A stretch of DNA of 41,548 nt from Pirellulaceae bacterium (GCA_022448645.1 JAKVBZ010000043.1:1-41548); one strand, 5' to 3'. Numbered from the stretch's first letter, positions 18,160 to 28,133 are shown. A program made the numbers and translations. The notes: generated by a model from the sequence alone, not told the origin.

Positions 18160-19479
18160 GTGGCGAATTCCTTAAGTCAATTGATTGGGACACGTAACGC
18201 TTTGGTCGGCATCGTCGGCTTGGGTTATGTGGGGCTACCGCTCATGAAAGCGTTTGTCGAGTCGGGCTTTCGGGTGGTTGGGTTTGACGTGGATCAGACA
18301 AAAATTGACGTGTTAAACGAGGGACGGAGTTACATTGGCCACATAGAATCCGAGTGGGTAAGCCGTTGTTTGGAAGCAGAGGAGATCCAATTCACGGGTG
18401 ACATGAACCGCTTGTCGGAGGTCAACGCAATTTTGATTTGTGTTCCGACTCCGCTGAACAAGCATCGTGATCCTGACTTGCAATTTGTTCGATCGACAGC
18501 GCAACAGATCAGCGCTAATCTAGTACGGGGTCAGCTTGTTGTATTGGAAAGTACAACCTATCCGGGCACGACGCGAGACGTTGTTCTGCCGATCCTCAGT
18601 CAATCCGGATTAAAGGTTGGTGACGACTACTATTTGGCATACAGTCCGGAGCGGGAAGACCCGGGGAACCTCGATTTTTCCACCCAAAGAATACCCAAAG
18701 TCATCGGTGGATCAGACACTGAAAGCTTACAGCTTGCGGATGAGCTGTATTCGGCAGTTGTGGAAGAGACCGTGGTGGTTTCCAGCTGTGAGGTAGCGGA
18801 AGCGTGTAAAATATTGGAAAACACCTACCGCTCTGTAAATATCGCCATGGTGAATGAATTGAAGACACTCTTTGATCGGTTGGAAATCGATATTTGGGAA
18901 GTCATTGAAGCTGCTAAGTCCAAGCCTTTTGGGTTCCAAGCGTTTTATCCTGGCCCCGGGCTGGGTGGGCATTGCATACCGATCGATCCTTTTTACTTGA
19001 GCTGGCTTGCTCGAGAGAACGGTTTCGCGACGCGATTCATCGAATTGGCGGGAGAAGTCAATGCTGGGATGCCGGAATATGTGGTTAAACGGACCGAAGA
19101 GGCGTTGAGTCAGCGTGGGAAGGCGCTATCGGACTGTGAGATTGGCATTTTAGGAGTGGCCTACAAGCGAGACATTGAGGACCCACGAGAAAGTCCGGCT
19201 TTTCGATTATTTGAGTTGCTTTGCGAGAAGGGGGCGGGCTTGAGTTATAATGACCCGCATGTTCCTCAATTGCCTGAGATGCGCCACTATGACGTGCCGG
19301 ACTTGACGAGCGAAGAGCTTACGGAGGCCTATCTGGCGTCACGAGATTGTGTGATCATTGTCACAGATCATTCTGCGTACGATTATCGGTTCATCGTTCA
19401 GCACGCTCAGCTGGTCGTTGACACCCGCAACGCGACGGGACAGCTAGACGAAGGTCTCCACAAGATAGTAAAAGCGTAG
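18160..19479 (+). CDS. wbpA: Nucleotide-sugar dehydrogenase (UDP-GlcNAc 6-dehydrogenase type)
   Basis: A GTG start at 18160 is supported by GGAG 6 nt upstream. The 439-aa protein is a UDP-glucose/GDP-mannose dehydrogenase family member. It has an N-terminal Rossmann motif GIVGLGYVG (17-25), CVPTPL (94-99), the substrate loop ESTTYPGTT (130-138) and AYSPERED (160-167), the central NTYRSVNIAM helix, and the catalytic Cys272 in GGHCIPIDP. The motif set fits WbpA-type UDP-N-acetylglucosamine 6-dehydrogenases better than UDP-glucose dehydrogenases. It would oxidise C6 of a UDP-sugar with two NAD+ to a uronic acid for exopolysaccharide, LPS O-chain or glycan synthesis. No other glycan gene is in the window. 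It is followed by a methyltransferase 85 bp downstream. Family is firm, exact substrate inferred. Confidence 0.88.
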   Translation: MANSLSQLIGTRNALVGIVGLGYVGLPLMKAFVESGFRVVGFDVDQTKIDVLNEGRSYIGHIESEWVSRCLEAEEIQFTGDMNRLSEVNAILICVPTPLNKHRDPDLQFVRSTAQQISANLVRGQLVVLESTTYPGTTRDVVLPILSQSGLKVGDDYYLAYSPEREDPGNLDFSTQRIPKVIGGSDTESLQLADELYSAVVEETVVVSSCEVAEACKILENTYRSVNIAMVNELKTLFDRLEIDIWEVIEAAKSKPFGFQAFYPGPGLGGHCIPIDPFYLSWLARENGFATRFIELAGEVNAGMPEYVVKRTEEALSQRGKALSDCEIGILGVAYKRDIEDPRESPAFRLFELLCEKGAGLSYNDPHVPQLPEMRHYDVPDLTSEELTEAYLASRDCVIIVTDHSAYDYRFIVQHAQLVVDTRNATGQLDEGLHKIVKA

Positions 19480-19564
19480 CTGGTAAGTTTGAGTCTGACC
19501 GGCATCGTCTTGGCAACGGAACAGGGGCTGATATGTAATTCCCCGTTTGTTAGGGCAGGCTAGA

Positions 19565-21199
19565 ATGAGATTTAGGGACGAAGAGCCGGCACATAAACTA
19601 AGGGGCGGCTACTATACCGATCCTGACATTACCAGTTTTCTTACTCAATGGGTGCTGGAAAATAAACCAAGAACCATTCTTGAACCTTCTTGTGGTGATG
19701 GTCGTTTTCTGGAAGCGGTTCAGCAATCGACTGACGGAGGCCGAATCGAACGGATTCAAGCCTTTGAGATTGTGGCGGAAGAAGCTGCCAAAGCACGAAA
19801 GGTTGGTAGAAAGTTAAGACCTACCAAGGTGGTGGTGACGACTGGCGATTATTTGGAGTTCGCTATCGACCAAATGCATTCGCCGCCAATGTTCGATGCT
19901 GTGGTCGGCAACCCGCCTTTTATTCGCTATCAGTATCTTGCCAAACCGTCGCAGGATTTGGCACAACGTTTGTTCGCTGAGTTGGGATTGCGTTTTACTA
20001 AGCACACGAACGCTTGGGTGCCGTTTGTACTTGCTGCATTATCTCAACTGAGACCAGGTGGTAGGTTGGCGATGGTTGTTCCTGCCGAGCTATTGCATGT
20101 CCTTCACGCCCAATCTTTGCGTGAATACCTGTTGCAACAATGTTCACGAGTCCTCTTGGTGGATCCGGTTGATCTTTGGTTCGAAAAGACACTTCAAGGC
20201 GTCATGTTGCTGCTTGCGGAAAAAAAGCCACAGACGGACACCGAATCTGGTAGGATTGCTGTTGTGCCAGTCAGGGACCGGTCATCCTTGACAACGACAA
20301 CCGCAGGCACACTCTTTCAAGAATCGACGTTCACGTCCGAGGAATCTTGTAACGGGAAGTGGACGTTGGCGCTTCTTCCATCCGATGAGCAGCGTCTTTT
20401 TAGGCGGGTGATTCAAAACGATGGCATTTTTCGGTTTTCGGAAATCGCATCGGTAGACGTGGGGATTGTGACGGGAGCGAATAAATTTTTTCTCGTATCC
20501 GATGATATTGTCGAGCGTTACGAACTTCATCCGTGGGCTCATCCTATGTTTGGTCGTAGCGAACACGTCAACGGAGTCGTTTACGACATGGCATCTCATC
20601 AGGAGAATCGGCGTCGCGGGCTGCCTGCAAATTTTGTTTGGTTTGGTGATGAGCCTATGGAGTCTTTACCTGCAAAAGTGCGAAAATATATTCGTATTGG
20701 GGAATCGCAGCGGCTGCACGAACGGTACAAGTGCCGGATTCGTTCGCCTTGGTATGCGGTGCCGTCTGTCTATGCGACGCAAGTCGGAATGCTAAAGCGA
20801 TCTCATCATTTTCCTCGCCTTATTCTGAATCGAGCGAAAGCATTGACTACGGACACGGCCTACAGGATTCGTCCCAAGAGAGTTGCTGCGCGTGATCTTG
20901 TTGTTGCATTTGTAAATAGTTTGACGGCGTTGTCTGCAGAGCTCGAAGGACGACACTATGGCGGTGGTGTCCTGGAATTGGTGCCCTCCGAAATCGAAAA
21001 ACTTGTGATTCCCACAAGTACTCCAACGACTCGTTGCCTGAACGAGTTAAACCGACTGGTTCGTACCGGAGCGTCTGCTGATCAGATCATGGAAGAGCAG
21101 GACGAACAAATACTACGACCGTTGGGAATCAGTAGGCAAGCATGTAGTTCACTTCGGCAAGCTTGGTTGAGATTGAGAAATCGTCGACAGCGAAATTAG
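19565..21199 (+). CDS. Solitary N6-adenine DNA methyltransferase (gamma class, TaqI/Eco57I-like)
   Basis: Motifs run in gamma-class order: motif X (KLRGGYYTDPDIT, residues 11-23), SAM-binding motif I (LEPSCGDGRF, 39-48), catalytic motif IV NPPFIRY (116-122), then a large C-terminal half resembling a TaqI/Eco57I target-recognition domain (ends near residue 544). NPPF implies N6-adenine methylation. The open frame reaches a TTG at 19547, but ATG 19565 fits motif X spacing and has an AGGG-like site upstream. No restriction endonuclease, specificity subunit or BREX/DISARM gene is nearby, so it is an orphan methyltransferase or the remainder of a lost system. It may also be the methylase half of a fusion lacking nuclease motifs. 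The downstream DUF547 gene begins 12 bp after the stop, suggesting co-transcription. Confidence 0.88.
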   Translation: MRFRDEEPAHKLRGGYYTDPDITSFLTQWVLENKPRTILEPSCGDGRFLEAVQQSTDGGRIERIQAFEIVAEEAAKARKVGRKLRPTKVVVTTGDYLEFAIDQMHSPPMFDAVVGNPPFIRYQYLAKPSQDLAQRLFAELGLRFTKHTNAWVPFVLAALSQLRPGGRLAMVVPAELLHVLHAQSLREYLLQQCSRVLLVDPVDLWFEKTLQGVMLLLAEKKPQTDTESGRIAVVPVRDRSSLTTTTAGTLFQESTFTSEESCNGKWTLALLPSDEQRLFRRVIQNDGIFRFSEIASVDVGIVTGANKFFLVSDDIVERYELHPWAHPMFGRSEHVNGVVYDMASHQENRRRGLPANFVWFGDEPMESLPAKVRKYIRIGESQRLHERYKCRIRSPWYAVPSVYATQVGMLKRSHHFPRLILNRAKALTTDTAYRIRPKRVAARDLVVAFVNSLTALSAELEGRHYGGGVLELVPSEIEKLVIPTSTPTTRCLNELNRLVRTGASADQIMEEQDEQILRPLGISRQACSSLRQAWLRLRNRRQRN

Positions 21200-21211
21200 G
21201 AGACACCTACA

Positions 21212-22072
21212 ATGAATCGAATGTGGTCTTGTTCACTGGTTTTTGTCCTGGTGTGGTGCGGATACATGATCCATGTACACCAGGCAGATGCGGAACAAGT
21301 GATTGTGGGTATTGATTTGCCACACACTAAGTTGACGTCAATGGATGAATTAGATCATGGTTTATGGGATGGATTGTTAAAACGCTACGTCGACAGCCGC
21401 GGAAATGTGGCTTACCAACAATGGTTGGGATCTGTCGAAGACCGGCGCGGACTCGATAAATATCTGGCAAGGTTGTCGGTGGCTGGCCCCCAGCTTAAGG
21501 CAGACAAGTCGGCGCAAATTGCTTTTTGGATCAACGCCTACAACGCGGTCACTGTCCGGGCGATCCACCATGTCTATCCGACCACCAGCATTCGTAACCA
21601 TACGGCGAAGGTGATCGGGTTCAATATTTGGAAGGATGTACTTCTGTTTGTTGGCGGGCAGAAATACACATTGCAACAGATGGAGCATGAACTACTGCGA
21701 AGAATGGATGAACCGAGAATTCATTTTTCCATTGTGTGTGCATCACGTGGTTGCCCGCGGTTGCTGAACGAATCGTACACGGCTGAAAAACTGGAGCAAC
21801 AGTTGACGAAGGCTACACGAGAATTCTTTGCAGATCGCAGGCATTTTCGTTTTGACCCAAGCGGCAAGCGAATGCAAATGTCGGCAATACTTGATTGGTA
21901 TAAGGAAGATTTCGGGGACGAACCGGCTGCCGTTCTCGACACGATTTCTCCTTACCTACCGACCCTGTGGGCCCGTAGAGCGGCGGAAAGAAACGAAGTC
22001 GTTATCTCTTATTTGCCATACGATTGGTTGCTGAACGATCAGGCGACCGCGCGCAATTTGTCTCGTCAATAG
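21212..22072 (+). CDS. DUF547 domain protein, exported
   Basis: The 286-aa product has an N-terminal signal peptide (hydrophobic residues 5-22) and then a DUF547 domain: FWINAYNAVTVRAI (105-118), the FNIWKD segment (137-142) and IHFSIVCASRGCPRLLNESY (170-189) with its conserved Cys and Pro. DUF547 proteins are widespread in bacteria and plants, and no enzymatic activity is established. It starts 12 bp after the methyltransferase with GGAG about 11 nt before the ATG, so it is probably on the same transcript. Functional linkage to DNA methylation is not obvious and may be incidental. Confidence 0.9.
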   Translation: MNRMWSCSLVFVLVWCGYMIHVHQADAEQVIVGIDLPHTKLTSMDELDHGLWDGLLKRYVDSRGNVAYQQWLGSVEDRRGLDKYLARLSVAGPQLKADKSAQIAFWINAYNAVTVRAIHHVYPTTSIRNHTAKVIGFNIWKDVLLFVGGQKYTLQQMEHELLRRMDEPRIHFSIVCASRGCPRLLNESYTAEKLEQQLTKATREFFADRRHFRFDPSGKRMQMSAILDWYKEDFGDEPAAVLDTISPYLPTLWARRAAERNEVVISYLPYDWLLNDQATARNLSRQ

Positions 22073-22343
22073 TCCGATCGTTCGTATTTGTCGGTGTTGC
22101 AAAGATTTCGGGCGATCTGATGACAGGGTTACGCTGGCTGGAATCATTAGCCTGTTGTATAGTTGATTTTGTATAGTAGCTGTGTTTTCACAGTTTGTTG
22201 CGGCAAGTGGTAGCCTATCGATTACAGTTGCCTTGCAGTGATTTACATTCAATTTTAGGTGTCCAGTCAGACCGACTCGGACAGTGAATCATCGGTTGAG
22301 CGACAACCATGGATGTGTGGTCGTGGTCAGCGAGGGAGAAGCC

Positions 22344-24560
22344 ATGCGGTGCAATGGTCTTTATCCAGTCTTTATCTTTCTGGCGTTGACGATCAGTTCG
22401 TGTGCGTTGGTAAGTCACACTTCTGCTGCTGACTTGCCGAACGTGGAAGTGTCAGATGATTGGGCCTACTCGCCGATGCAGAAGGCCTCGATTCCGGTGG
22501 TGGATGATGCCGAGTGGCCAGCATCGGAGATTGACAGTTTCATTTTGCAAGCATTGGAGGGGAAACGCCTAAGGCCAGTGGCTGACACAGACCGTCAAAC
22601 GTGGCTTCGGCGCACCAGTTTTGATCTGTCCGGCCTGCCACCGACAGTTGCGCAGATCAATGAATTCATGATGGACTCGTCGCCTGACGCCAGGAGTCGC
22701 GTTGTGGATCGGCTATTGGCTTCTGCTTCCTTTGGGGAACGTTGGGCCCGGCATTGGTTGGATTTAGTGGGCTACGCCGATCAGATGGGTACGTCCAACA
22801 ATGTTTTTGCCCGTTATGCTTGGCGCTATCGTGATTACTTGGTTTCTGCTTACAACGATGATTTGCCTTTTGATCAGTTCATCCGGCAACAGATCGCTGG
22901 CGATTTGCTTCCATCGGACTCCATTGAACAACAAAGGGCCAACTTGACGGCTACTGGGTTTCTAGTGTTGGGAGACGTCGAGGTGGTCGAATCAGACAAA
23001 GCGAAGCTCCGAATTGATTTGGTAGATCAGCAGGTCAACAAAGTTGGCAAGGCATTTTTGGGAATGACCTTGTCATGTGCTCGGTGCCACGACCATAAAT
23101 TCGATCCGATCAGCCAGCGCGACTATTTCGCAGTCGCTGGGGTGTTTTTTAGCACGGAATCGCTGTACCGGACCGAACAAGGTGTCTGGAGTTCGATCAT
23201 CAATTTGCAACTTCCCGAGACAGCGGATCAGCAAGCACGTCGTGCAGCCTACACGGAGACATATGCCGAGAATCTGGCCCAAAAAAAGACAGAACGAGAC
23301 CACGTTGCGGCTGAGAAAAAGAGTTTGGAAGAATCAACTGACGAGCAAACCGACGTTGCGCAAGATGGAGTCACCTCATCGGCAGATCGACAAGCCAAAA
23401 TCGATGAGCTGACAAAGCTTATCCAACAGCTTGACGATGAAATTGTTCATGCAGAGTTTTTTACGCCAAAGGTACCGCAGGCGTATGGGGTGCGCGATGT
23501 GCAGCAGCCTGCTGACATGCAGATTACCATTCGAGGCAATCCACGTGCCTTAGGAGAGGTCGTACCGCGAGGTTATATTCAGGTGGTCCATCGAGGTGGC
23601 TCCAGTGAAGCGACCATTCCCACTGGCGAAAGTGGGAGGCGACAATTGGCCGATTGGATTGCGAGCGCCGACAATTCGTTGACGGCACGCGTGGCAGTGA
23701 ATCGTTTGTGGTACAAGATCTTCGGTGAAGGCATTGTCCGTTCAGTCGACTATTTTGGTGTTCGCGGAGAAACCCCGTCGCATCCTCAACTCTTGGATCA
23801 TTTGGCGCTGGATTTTATAGAATCTGGCTGGTCCCAGAAGCGTTTGATTCGCAAGCTCGTGTTGAGCCGAGTTTATCGCTTGGGCAATGAACGTTTGGAG
23901 TCCGCCATGGCTGTCGACCCAGAGAATCGGTTGCTATGGCGCATGGTGCCGAGACGAATTGATGCGGAGGCGTTGCGAGACTCTTTGTTGTCTGTTTCTG
24001 GAACGCTGTGTCGCTGTGGAGGCGGTTCGGCGATGCCTTTGGAGTTCCCTGAAAACGTAGCTAACCTCGATCCGAAGAGTGTGAATCCACCTTCGTTTCG
24101 ATTGAACAAATATCGTGCAGACCAAGAATATGTTCGGACAGTCTTCTTGCCCGTGATTCGTCATGAGGCCCAGCCCGGTCCGGCCGAACTGCGCGATGTG
24201 TTTGATTTTGCACAGCCGGCCACGTGCGTTGGTATGCGATCCGTTACCGCGGTACCAACCCAGGCACTGTTTCTAATGAATAGTAAGATGGTTCGACGAC
24301 GGGCTACCGATTTGGCGTCGAGGGTCTGCGGTCATGCGAGTGATGACGAGTCGGCACTGAAATACTTGTGGCTGTGTGCACTCAATCGCGAGATTACCAT
24401 GGACGAGTTGCAGGATGCTTTGGTATTTCTCAAATCGATTCGCGAACGTGTTACAAAGGATAGTTCTGATCAATCCACAAATTCGGCTATTCCTCCCGGT
24501 GAATGGGTGGAGCTATGCCACGCCGTAGTGGCCTCCAATGAATTTCTCATGAGGTTATAA
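22344..24560 (+). CDS. DUF1549/DUF1553 protein, exported
   Basis: Start at ATG 22344, not 22284, because GAGGGAGAA precedes it and a signal peptide follows (MRCNGLYPVFIFLALTISS). The 738-aa protein has the DUF1549 domain (residues about 60-275) with WLRRTSFDLSGLPPT and FGERWARHWLDLVGYAD, plus a CARCH motif at 245-249 (SCARCHDHKFDPIS) that could bind haem covalently. A charged coiled-coil insert follows (about 280-380), then DUF1553 (about 430-720) with LADWIASADNSLTARVAVNR and FGEGIVRSVDYFGVRGE. Unlike many family members it lacks the N-terminal cytochrome c (PSD1) domain. It precedes a DUF1501 gene by 43 bp, the typical planctomycete pair. Biochemical role unknown; a periplasmic redox or polymer-degrading role is often proposed. 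Confidence 0.92.
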   Translation: MRCNGLYPVFIFLALTISSCALVSHTSAADLPNVEVSDDWAYSPMQKASIPVVDDAEWPASEIDSFILQALEGKRLRPVADTDRQTWLRRTSFDLSGLPPTVAQINEFMMDSSPDARSRVVDRLLASASFGERWARHWLDLVGYADQMGTSNNVFARYAWRYRDYLVSAYNDDLPFDQFIRQQIAGDLLPSDSIEQQRANLTATGFLVLGDVEVVESDKAKLRIDLVDQQVNKVGKAFLGMTLSCARCHDHKFDPISQRDYFAVAGVFFSTESLYRTEQGVWSSIINLQLPETADQQARRAAYTETYAENLAQKKTERDHVAAEKKSLEESTDEQTDVAQDGVTSSADRQAKIDELTKLIQQLDDEIVHAEFFTPKVPQAYGVRDVQQPADMQITIRGNPRALGEVVPRGYIQVVHRGGSSEATIPTGESGRRQLADWIASADNSLTARVAVNRLWYKIFGEGIVRSVDYFGVRGETPSHPQLLDHLALDFIESGWSQKRLIRKLVLSRVYRLGNERLESAMAVDPENRLLWRMVPRRIDAEALRDSLLSVSGTLCRCGGGSAMPLEFPENVANLDPKSVNPPSFRLNKYRADQEYVRTVFLPVIRHEAQPGPAELRDVFDFAQPATCVGMRSVTAVPTQALFLMNSKMVRRRATDLASRVCGHASDDESALKYLWLCALNREITMDELQDALVFLKSIRERVTKDSSDQSTNSAIPPGEWVELCHAVVASNEFLMRL

Positions 24561-24603
24561 TTAACGTAATTGATAACGACGCATTCGTTTTCACGGTGTC
24601 GCC

Positions 24604-26037
24604 ATGAATCACATTCCTGTTCCGCTGCAAAACTGTCCGACGCGGCGTCAATGGTTGCAAAGTACCTCGTGTGGTTTTGGGGCTGTGGCGCTGCATGATT
24701 TGTTGGCGCGAGATGCAGAGGCATCAACGAATCCGTTACATCCTACGCAACCACATCATGCGCCCAGGGCACAGCGAGTGATTTTTTTGTTCATTTCAGG
24801 TGGGCCTTCGCAGCTAGACCTATTTGATCCCAAGCCCTGGATCGCTCGTCGACATGGGCAGAAGATCACCCTGCCAGTTGATGATGTACAGATTCGCGTG
24901 GGAATCAATGAGTCGATGGCAATGGCACCCGTCGCACCGGTCCGTCCGCGAGGTGAGTGTGGCATGTTGATGTCGGACCTGCTGCCACATTTGTCCACCG
25001 TGGCAGATGAGCTTTGTCTGTTACGAGGCATGCATACTGACAATCGAGCTCACGCACCTGCTTCGTTGCAATTGCACACGGGAATGTTATCGGATGTTTA
25101 TCCATCCATAGGATCGTGGATTAGCTATGGACTGGGAACCGAAAACCAGGATCTACCGAGCTTTATCACGATTCAGCCGCCTGCTGATGGACGATCCTAT
25201 GGTGCTTCATTTTTGCCCGCCGTACACCAAGGCACGCCAATGAAGGTGTCGAGTGATCCTAATCAACCGCCCATTAAATATTTGCGGGACACAACTGGTT
25301 CTGATGCGAGCATCACGCGTGAACGGCTTGACTTTTTGCAAGGGATGAATGATCGGTTGTTGGCAAGGTTGGAGGCTGATTCTCAGGTGGAGGCGATGAT
25401 TCAATCATTTGAATTAGCTTTTCGGATGCAGCGAGAAACGCCCGAATTGGTGGACCTTACCAGGGAGTCGCCGGCAACGTTGGAAATGTATGGTATCAAT
25501 GGAGGCCCAACAGATCAGAATGGCCGAGCTTGTTTGTTGGCCAGACGGATGAGTGAAGCTGGGGTGCGTTTCGTGCAAGTTACGATGCGCGGTTGGGATC
25601 ATCATGGGAACATACTGACAGGGCTGCCCGACCGATGTACCGGGTCAGACCAACCCATTGCGGGATTGATCAAAGATTTGCGTGCACGTGGATTGCTCGA
25701 CGACACATTGGTTGTGTGGTCGGGTGAATTCGGTCGGACACCGTGGAGCCAGGATATTACTGGAACATCTCCGTTCGAAAAGCACGGTCGCGAACATCAA
25801 AACGAAGGATTTTGTGCTTGGCTGGCCGGAGGTGGCGTGCGACCTGGGCTCGTCCACGGAAAGACGGATGACTATGGTTTTCGGGCTGTGGAGGACACCG
25901 TGCACTTATATGACTTACAAGCAACTGTGCTACATCTTCTCGGTCTGGACCACGAACAATTGACGTATCGGCATGCCGGCCGTGATTTTCGATTGACGGA
26001 CGTATACGGCCAAGTTGTTCATGACATTCTGGCTTGA
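24604..26037 (+). CDS. DUF1501 protein (sulfatase-fold), partner of DUF1549
   Basis: 477 aa with an N-terminal twin-arginine motif (TRRQWLQ, 13-19) and DUF1501 landmarks: FLFISGGPSQLDLFDPKP, LLRGMHTDNRAHAPASLQLHTG, GVRFVQVTMRGWDHHG and VVWSGEFGRTPWSQ. The RR signal is followed by only a short hydrophobic stretch, so Tat export is likely but not certain. It begins 43 bp after the DUF1549/1553 gene on the same strand and ends before a 330-bp gap. It is a distant paralog of the DUF1501 protein at 14088-15503 (same landmarks, different flanks). Reaction unknown for the family. Confidence 0.92.
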   Translation: MNHIPVPLQNCPTRRQWLQSTSCGFGAVALHDLLARDAEASTNPLHPTQPHHAPRAQRVIFLFISGGPSQLDLFDPKPWIARRHGQKITLPVDDVQIRVGINESMAMAPVAPVRPRGECGMLMSDLLPHLSTVADELCLLRGMHTDNRAHAPASLQLHTGMLSDVYPSIGSWISYGLGTENQDLPSFITIQPPADGRSYGASFLPAVHQGTPMKVSSDPNQPPIKYLRDTTGSDASITRERLDFLQGMNDRLLARLEADSQVEAMIQSFELAFRMQRETPELVDLTRESPATLEMYGINGGPTDQNGRACLLARRMSEAGVRFVQVTMRGWDHHGNILTGLPDRCTGSDQPIAGLIKDLRARGLLDDTLVVWSGEFGRTPWSQDITGTSPFEKHGREHQNEGFCAWLAGGGVRPGLVHGKTDDYGFRAVEDTVHLYDLQATVLHLLGLDHEQLTYRHAGRDFRLTDVYGQVVHDILA

Positions 26038-26367
26038 CCGACGCCTTCTGATGCTTCTTGAATCGGTCTCTGAGATGATATTGCCATCTTCCTCGTCGAT
26101 GCTATTCCGTTTTCGCCTGTGGCGATGATGGACTTTTTCCTGGAAAAGATTCGTTCGCCTACGAATTCGCCACGAGCCAGCTTTCCATCCTTCTTACAGG
26201 ACATACACCGAAGCGTTGTGACTTGTTACTTTTGATCGCCGGTTTGAGGGCCACCCATGCCAGCAGGATGGGGAGATTCATCAACGTACGATAGAATGAA
26301 AAGTTTGGTGCAGGGTCGAGAGGAAGCTGAATCTCATTTGTGACACATGGAATGCTGAGGTAGCAAA
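26038..26367. other. Intergenic region upstream of the kinase
   Basis: This 330-bp gap has no convincing gene. Short minus-strand frames at 26019-26204 and 26159-26389 are antisense to real genes and not protein-like. A kinase promoter is expected here. Confidence 0.45.
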
Positions 26368-27693
26368 TTGACGTACGGCGACCAGTCACAATCTGACTCG
26401 GAACGACTTGCTGCCGATCAGCGAATTGGTGCTGTTTGTGATCAATTTGAATCCGAGTGGTGTGCTGGACGACGACCCAAGATTGATGCTTATCTCTCGC
26501 AGGTTCTACTTGCAGAGATCCCTGTCTTGCTGAAAGAACTGATTGCTCTGGACGTCAGTTATCGCCGACGTCTCGAAGAGGATCCTCGTATTGACCAGTA
26601 TGTCCTGTGGTTTCCCCAGAATGCTAATTCCGTTCGCGAAGCTTTTGCTGAATTGGAAAATCAGTCTAACCACGTGCCGGAAGGCGCAACCATCACCAGC
26701 GTATCTAATGACGAGTCACCTTCGACCATTGAGCTGGACGGTCGCACAACACCAGCTCGAATTGGACCATATAAAGTTTTTGGCTTGCTTGGCAGCGGCG
26801 CAACCGGCTTGGTGTATCGAGCTAGAAATGTGCAAGACGATACGATCGTAGCTGTAAAAATTCTATCGGAGGCAGCATCACGGCGGGAAAACACGCAACG
26901 GCGTTTCATTCGCGAAATGACCGCCATGTCCAAATTGAACCACCCCAATGTAGTTCGCTATTTAGACTGTGGGCTTCACGAAGACCAGTTTTACTGCGTT
27001 ATGGAACTAGTAGGTTTTCAAACGCTCAAGCAAAAACTAAGTGAATGTCAGCGTTTCCGTTGGCAGGAGGCTGTAGATTTTGGCGTCCAGATTTGCGCAG
27101 CGCTGGAACATGCACATGCGGCGAACATCATTCATCGCGATCTCAAGCCGGCCAACTTGTTTGTGTCTGAAAAAGGACTTGTCAAATTGGGCGATTTCGG
27201 ACTGGCTCGTGACAATAATGAAGTCACCATGACGCGAGAAGGCCAAACGATGGGGACGTGTCTTTATATGGCTCCTGAGCAAATTATGGGTGGACGCGAC
27301 ATATCCACAAGCGTTGACCTTTATGCACTTGGTTGTTTGCTGCACCAAGCTGTAGATGGTAAACCTCCCTTCTGCGGGGATTCTATGATGGAGATCATGC
27401 AGCAGCACTGCTCGGCAGAAAGGCCTGATCTGAATGCCGGTCAAGCCGATTGTCCGCTTGAGTTGGCGACATTGATCAAGCGTTTGATGGCGCGCTCACC
27501 CGATGATCGTCCGCTAAACGCGGCCGCGGTCAAACAGGAGTTGATAAGGGTACAAAAGAAGTATCGAAATCAAGATGAGCACAGCGTTTTTGTAGATCGA
27601 CAGATCTGGTGGGCATTTGGATTCGCTATCCTTTTGGGGACGCTATTGATCGCGGTACTTATGTGGTTCCAAGTCATTTCACGGCCATTTTAA
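26368..27693 (+). CDS. Ser/Thr protein kinase with one C-terminal TM segment
   Basis: TTG start at 26368 with GAGG about 9 nt upstream. The first 130 residues are an N-terminal region common in planctomycete kinases (FESEWCAGRRPKIDAYL, WFPQNANSV). The kinase domain (about 133-395) shows the Gly loop at 142-147 (GSGATG), K164 (VAVKIL), HRD at 256-258 within HRDLKPAN, DFG at 276-278, APE at 302-304 and DLYALG, so all catalytic elements are present. A membrane segment lies at about 414-435, leaving only about 6 residues outside. There is no PASTA, WD40 or TPR sensor domain, and the short outer tail cannot act as a ligand-binding domain. Signals probably enter through the N-terminal region or partners. 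Monocistronic by spacing. Substrate unknown. Confidence 0.95.
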   Translation: MTYGDQSQSDSERLAADQRIGAVCDQFESEWCAGRRPKIDAYLSQVLLAEIPVLLKELIALDVSYRRRLEEDPRIDQYVLWFPQNANSVREAFAELENQSNHVPEGATITSVSNDESPSTIELDGRTTPARIGPYKVFGLLGSGATGLVYRARNVQDDTIVAVKILSEAASRRENTQRRFIREMTAMSKLNHPNVVRYLDCGLHEDQFYCVMELVGFQTLKQKLSECQRFRWQEAVDFGVQICAALEHAHAANIIHRDLKPANLFVSEKGLVKLGDFGLARDNNEVTMTREGQTMGTCLYMAPEQIMGGRDISTSVDLYALGCLLHQAVDGKPPFCGDSMMEIMQQHCSAERPDLNAGQADCPLELATLIKRLMARSPDDRPLNAAAVKQELIRVQKKYRNQDEHSVFVDRQIWWAFGFAILLGTLLIAVLMWFQVISRPF

Positions 27694-28133
27694 CACCTAT
27701 TCGATAGGGCCCTTGTGAACCGTTGGAGCCTCCATTATCGTGCCAACATCTTACCAGCCGAAAGTTTCATGAAAGGTGGAATTGAGGGCTCGTATGCATT
27801 TGTGAGAGTCGATAAAAAAGTAGCGTAGGGCAATGTGGCGATCCACCCGCTTACGTCCAGCTCCGGATGGACGATGCGGACGGAGTATCAAGCTGCTCAG
27901 CAGAATGGTAGTAGTCGGGAGCAAGCCCTCTGGTCTTGGTGCAAGATGGTGGAAACAGACGGCTTGCGCCTAATATTATTCGCATTGGTTTCTCCCTTCC
28001 AAAGGGGAACTGAATTGTTGCAAGTAAGGGTGGATTGTCCTATACAACTGTCTGTAACTTTAGCACCTGTCGTTGCCGCCCAGTGTGTGGTCGCGACTGA
28101 TAGCAACCAAACTGGGCATGAGGAGAACCAACG
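27694..28133. other. Intergenic region upstream of the cyclase gene
   Basis: This 440-bp gap carries the promoter region for the cyclase, carbonic anhydrase and dehydrogenase set. A tiny palindrome (CCTAT-TCG-ATAGG, 27696-27708) sits just after the kinase stop, without a T run. A 100-codon frame at 27835-28137 overlaps the cyclase start and is not protein-like. Confidence 0.45.

Noticed and set aside
19565..21199. Methyltransferase as part of a restriction-modification, BREX or DISARM system
   Set aside because: No endonuclease, ATPase, phosphatase (PglZ) or helicase gene is near it; only a sugar dehydrogenase and a DUF547 gene are.
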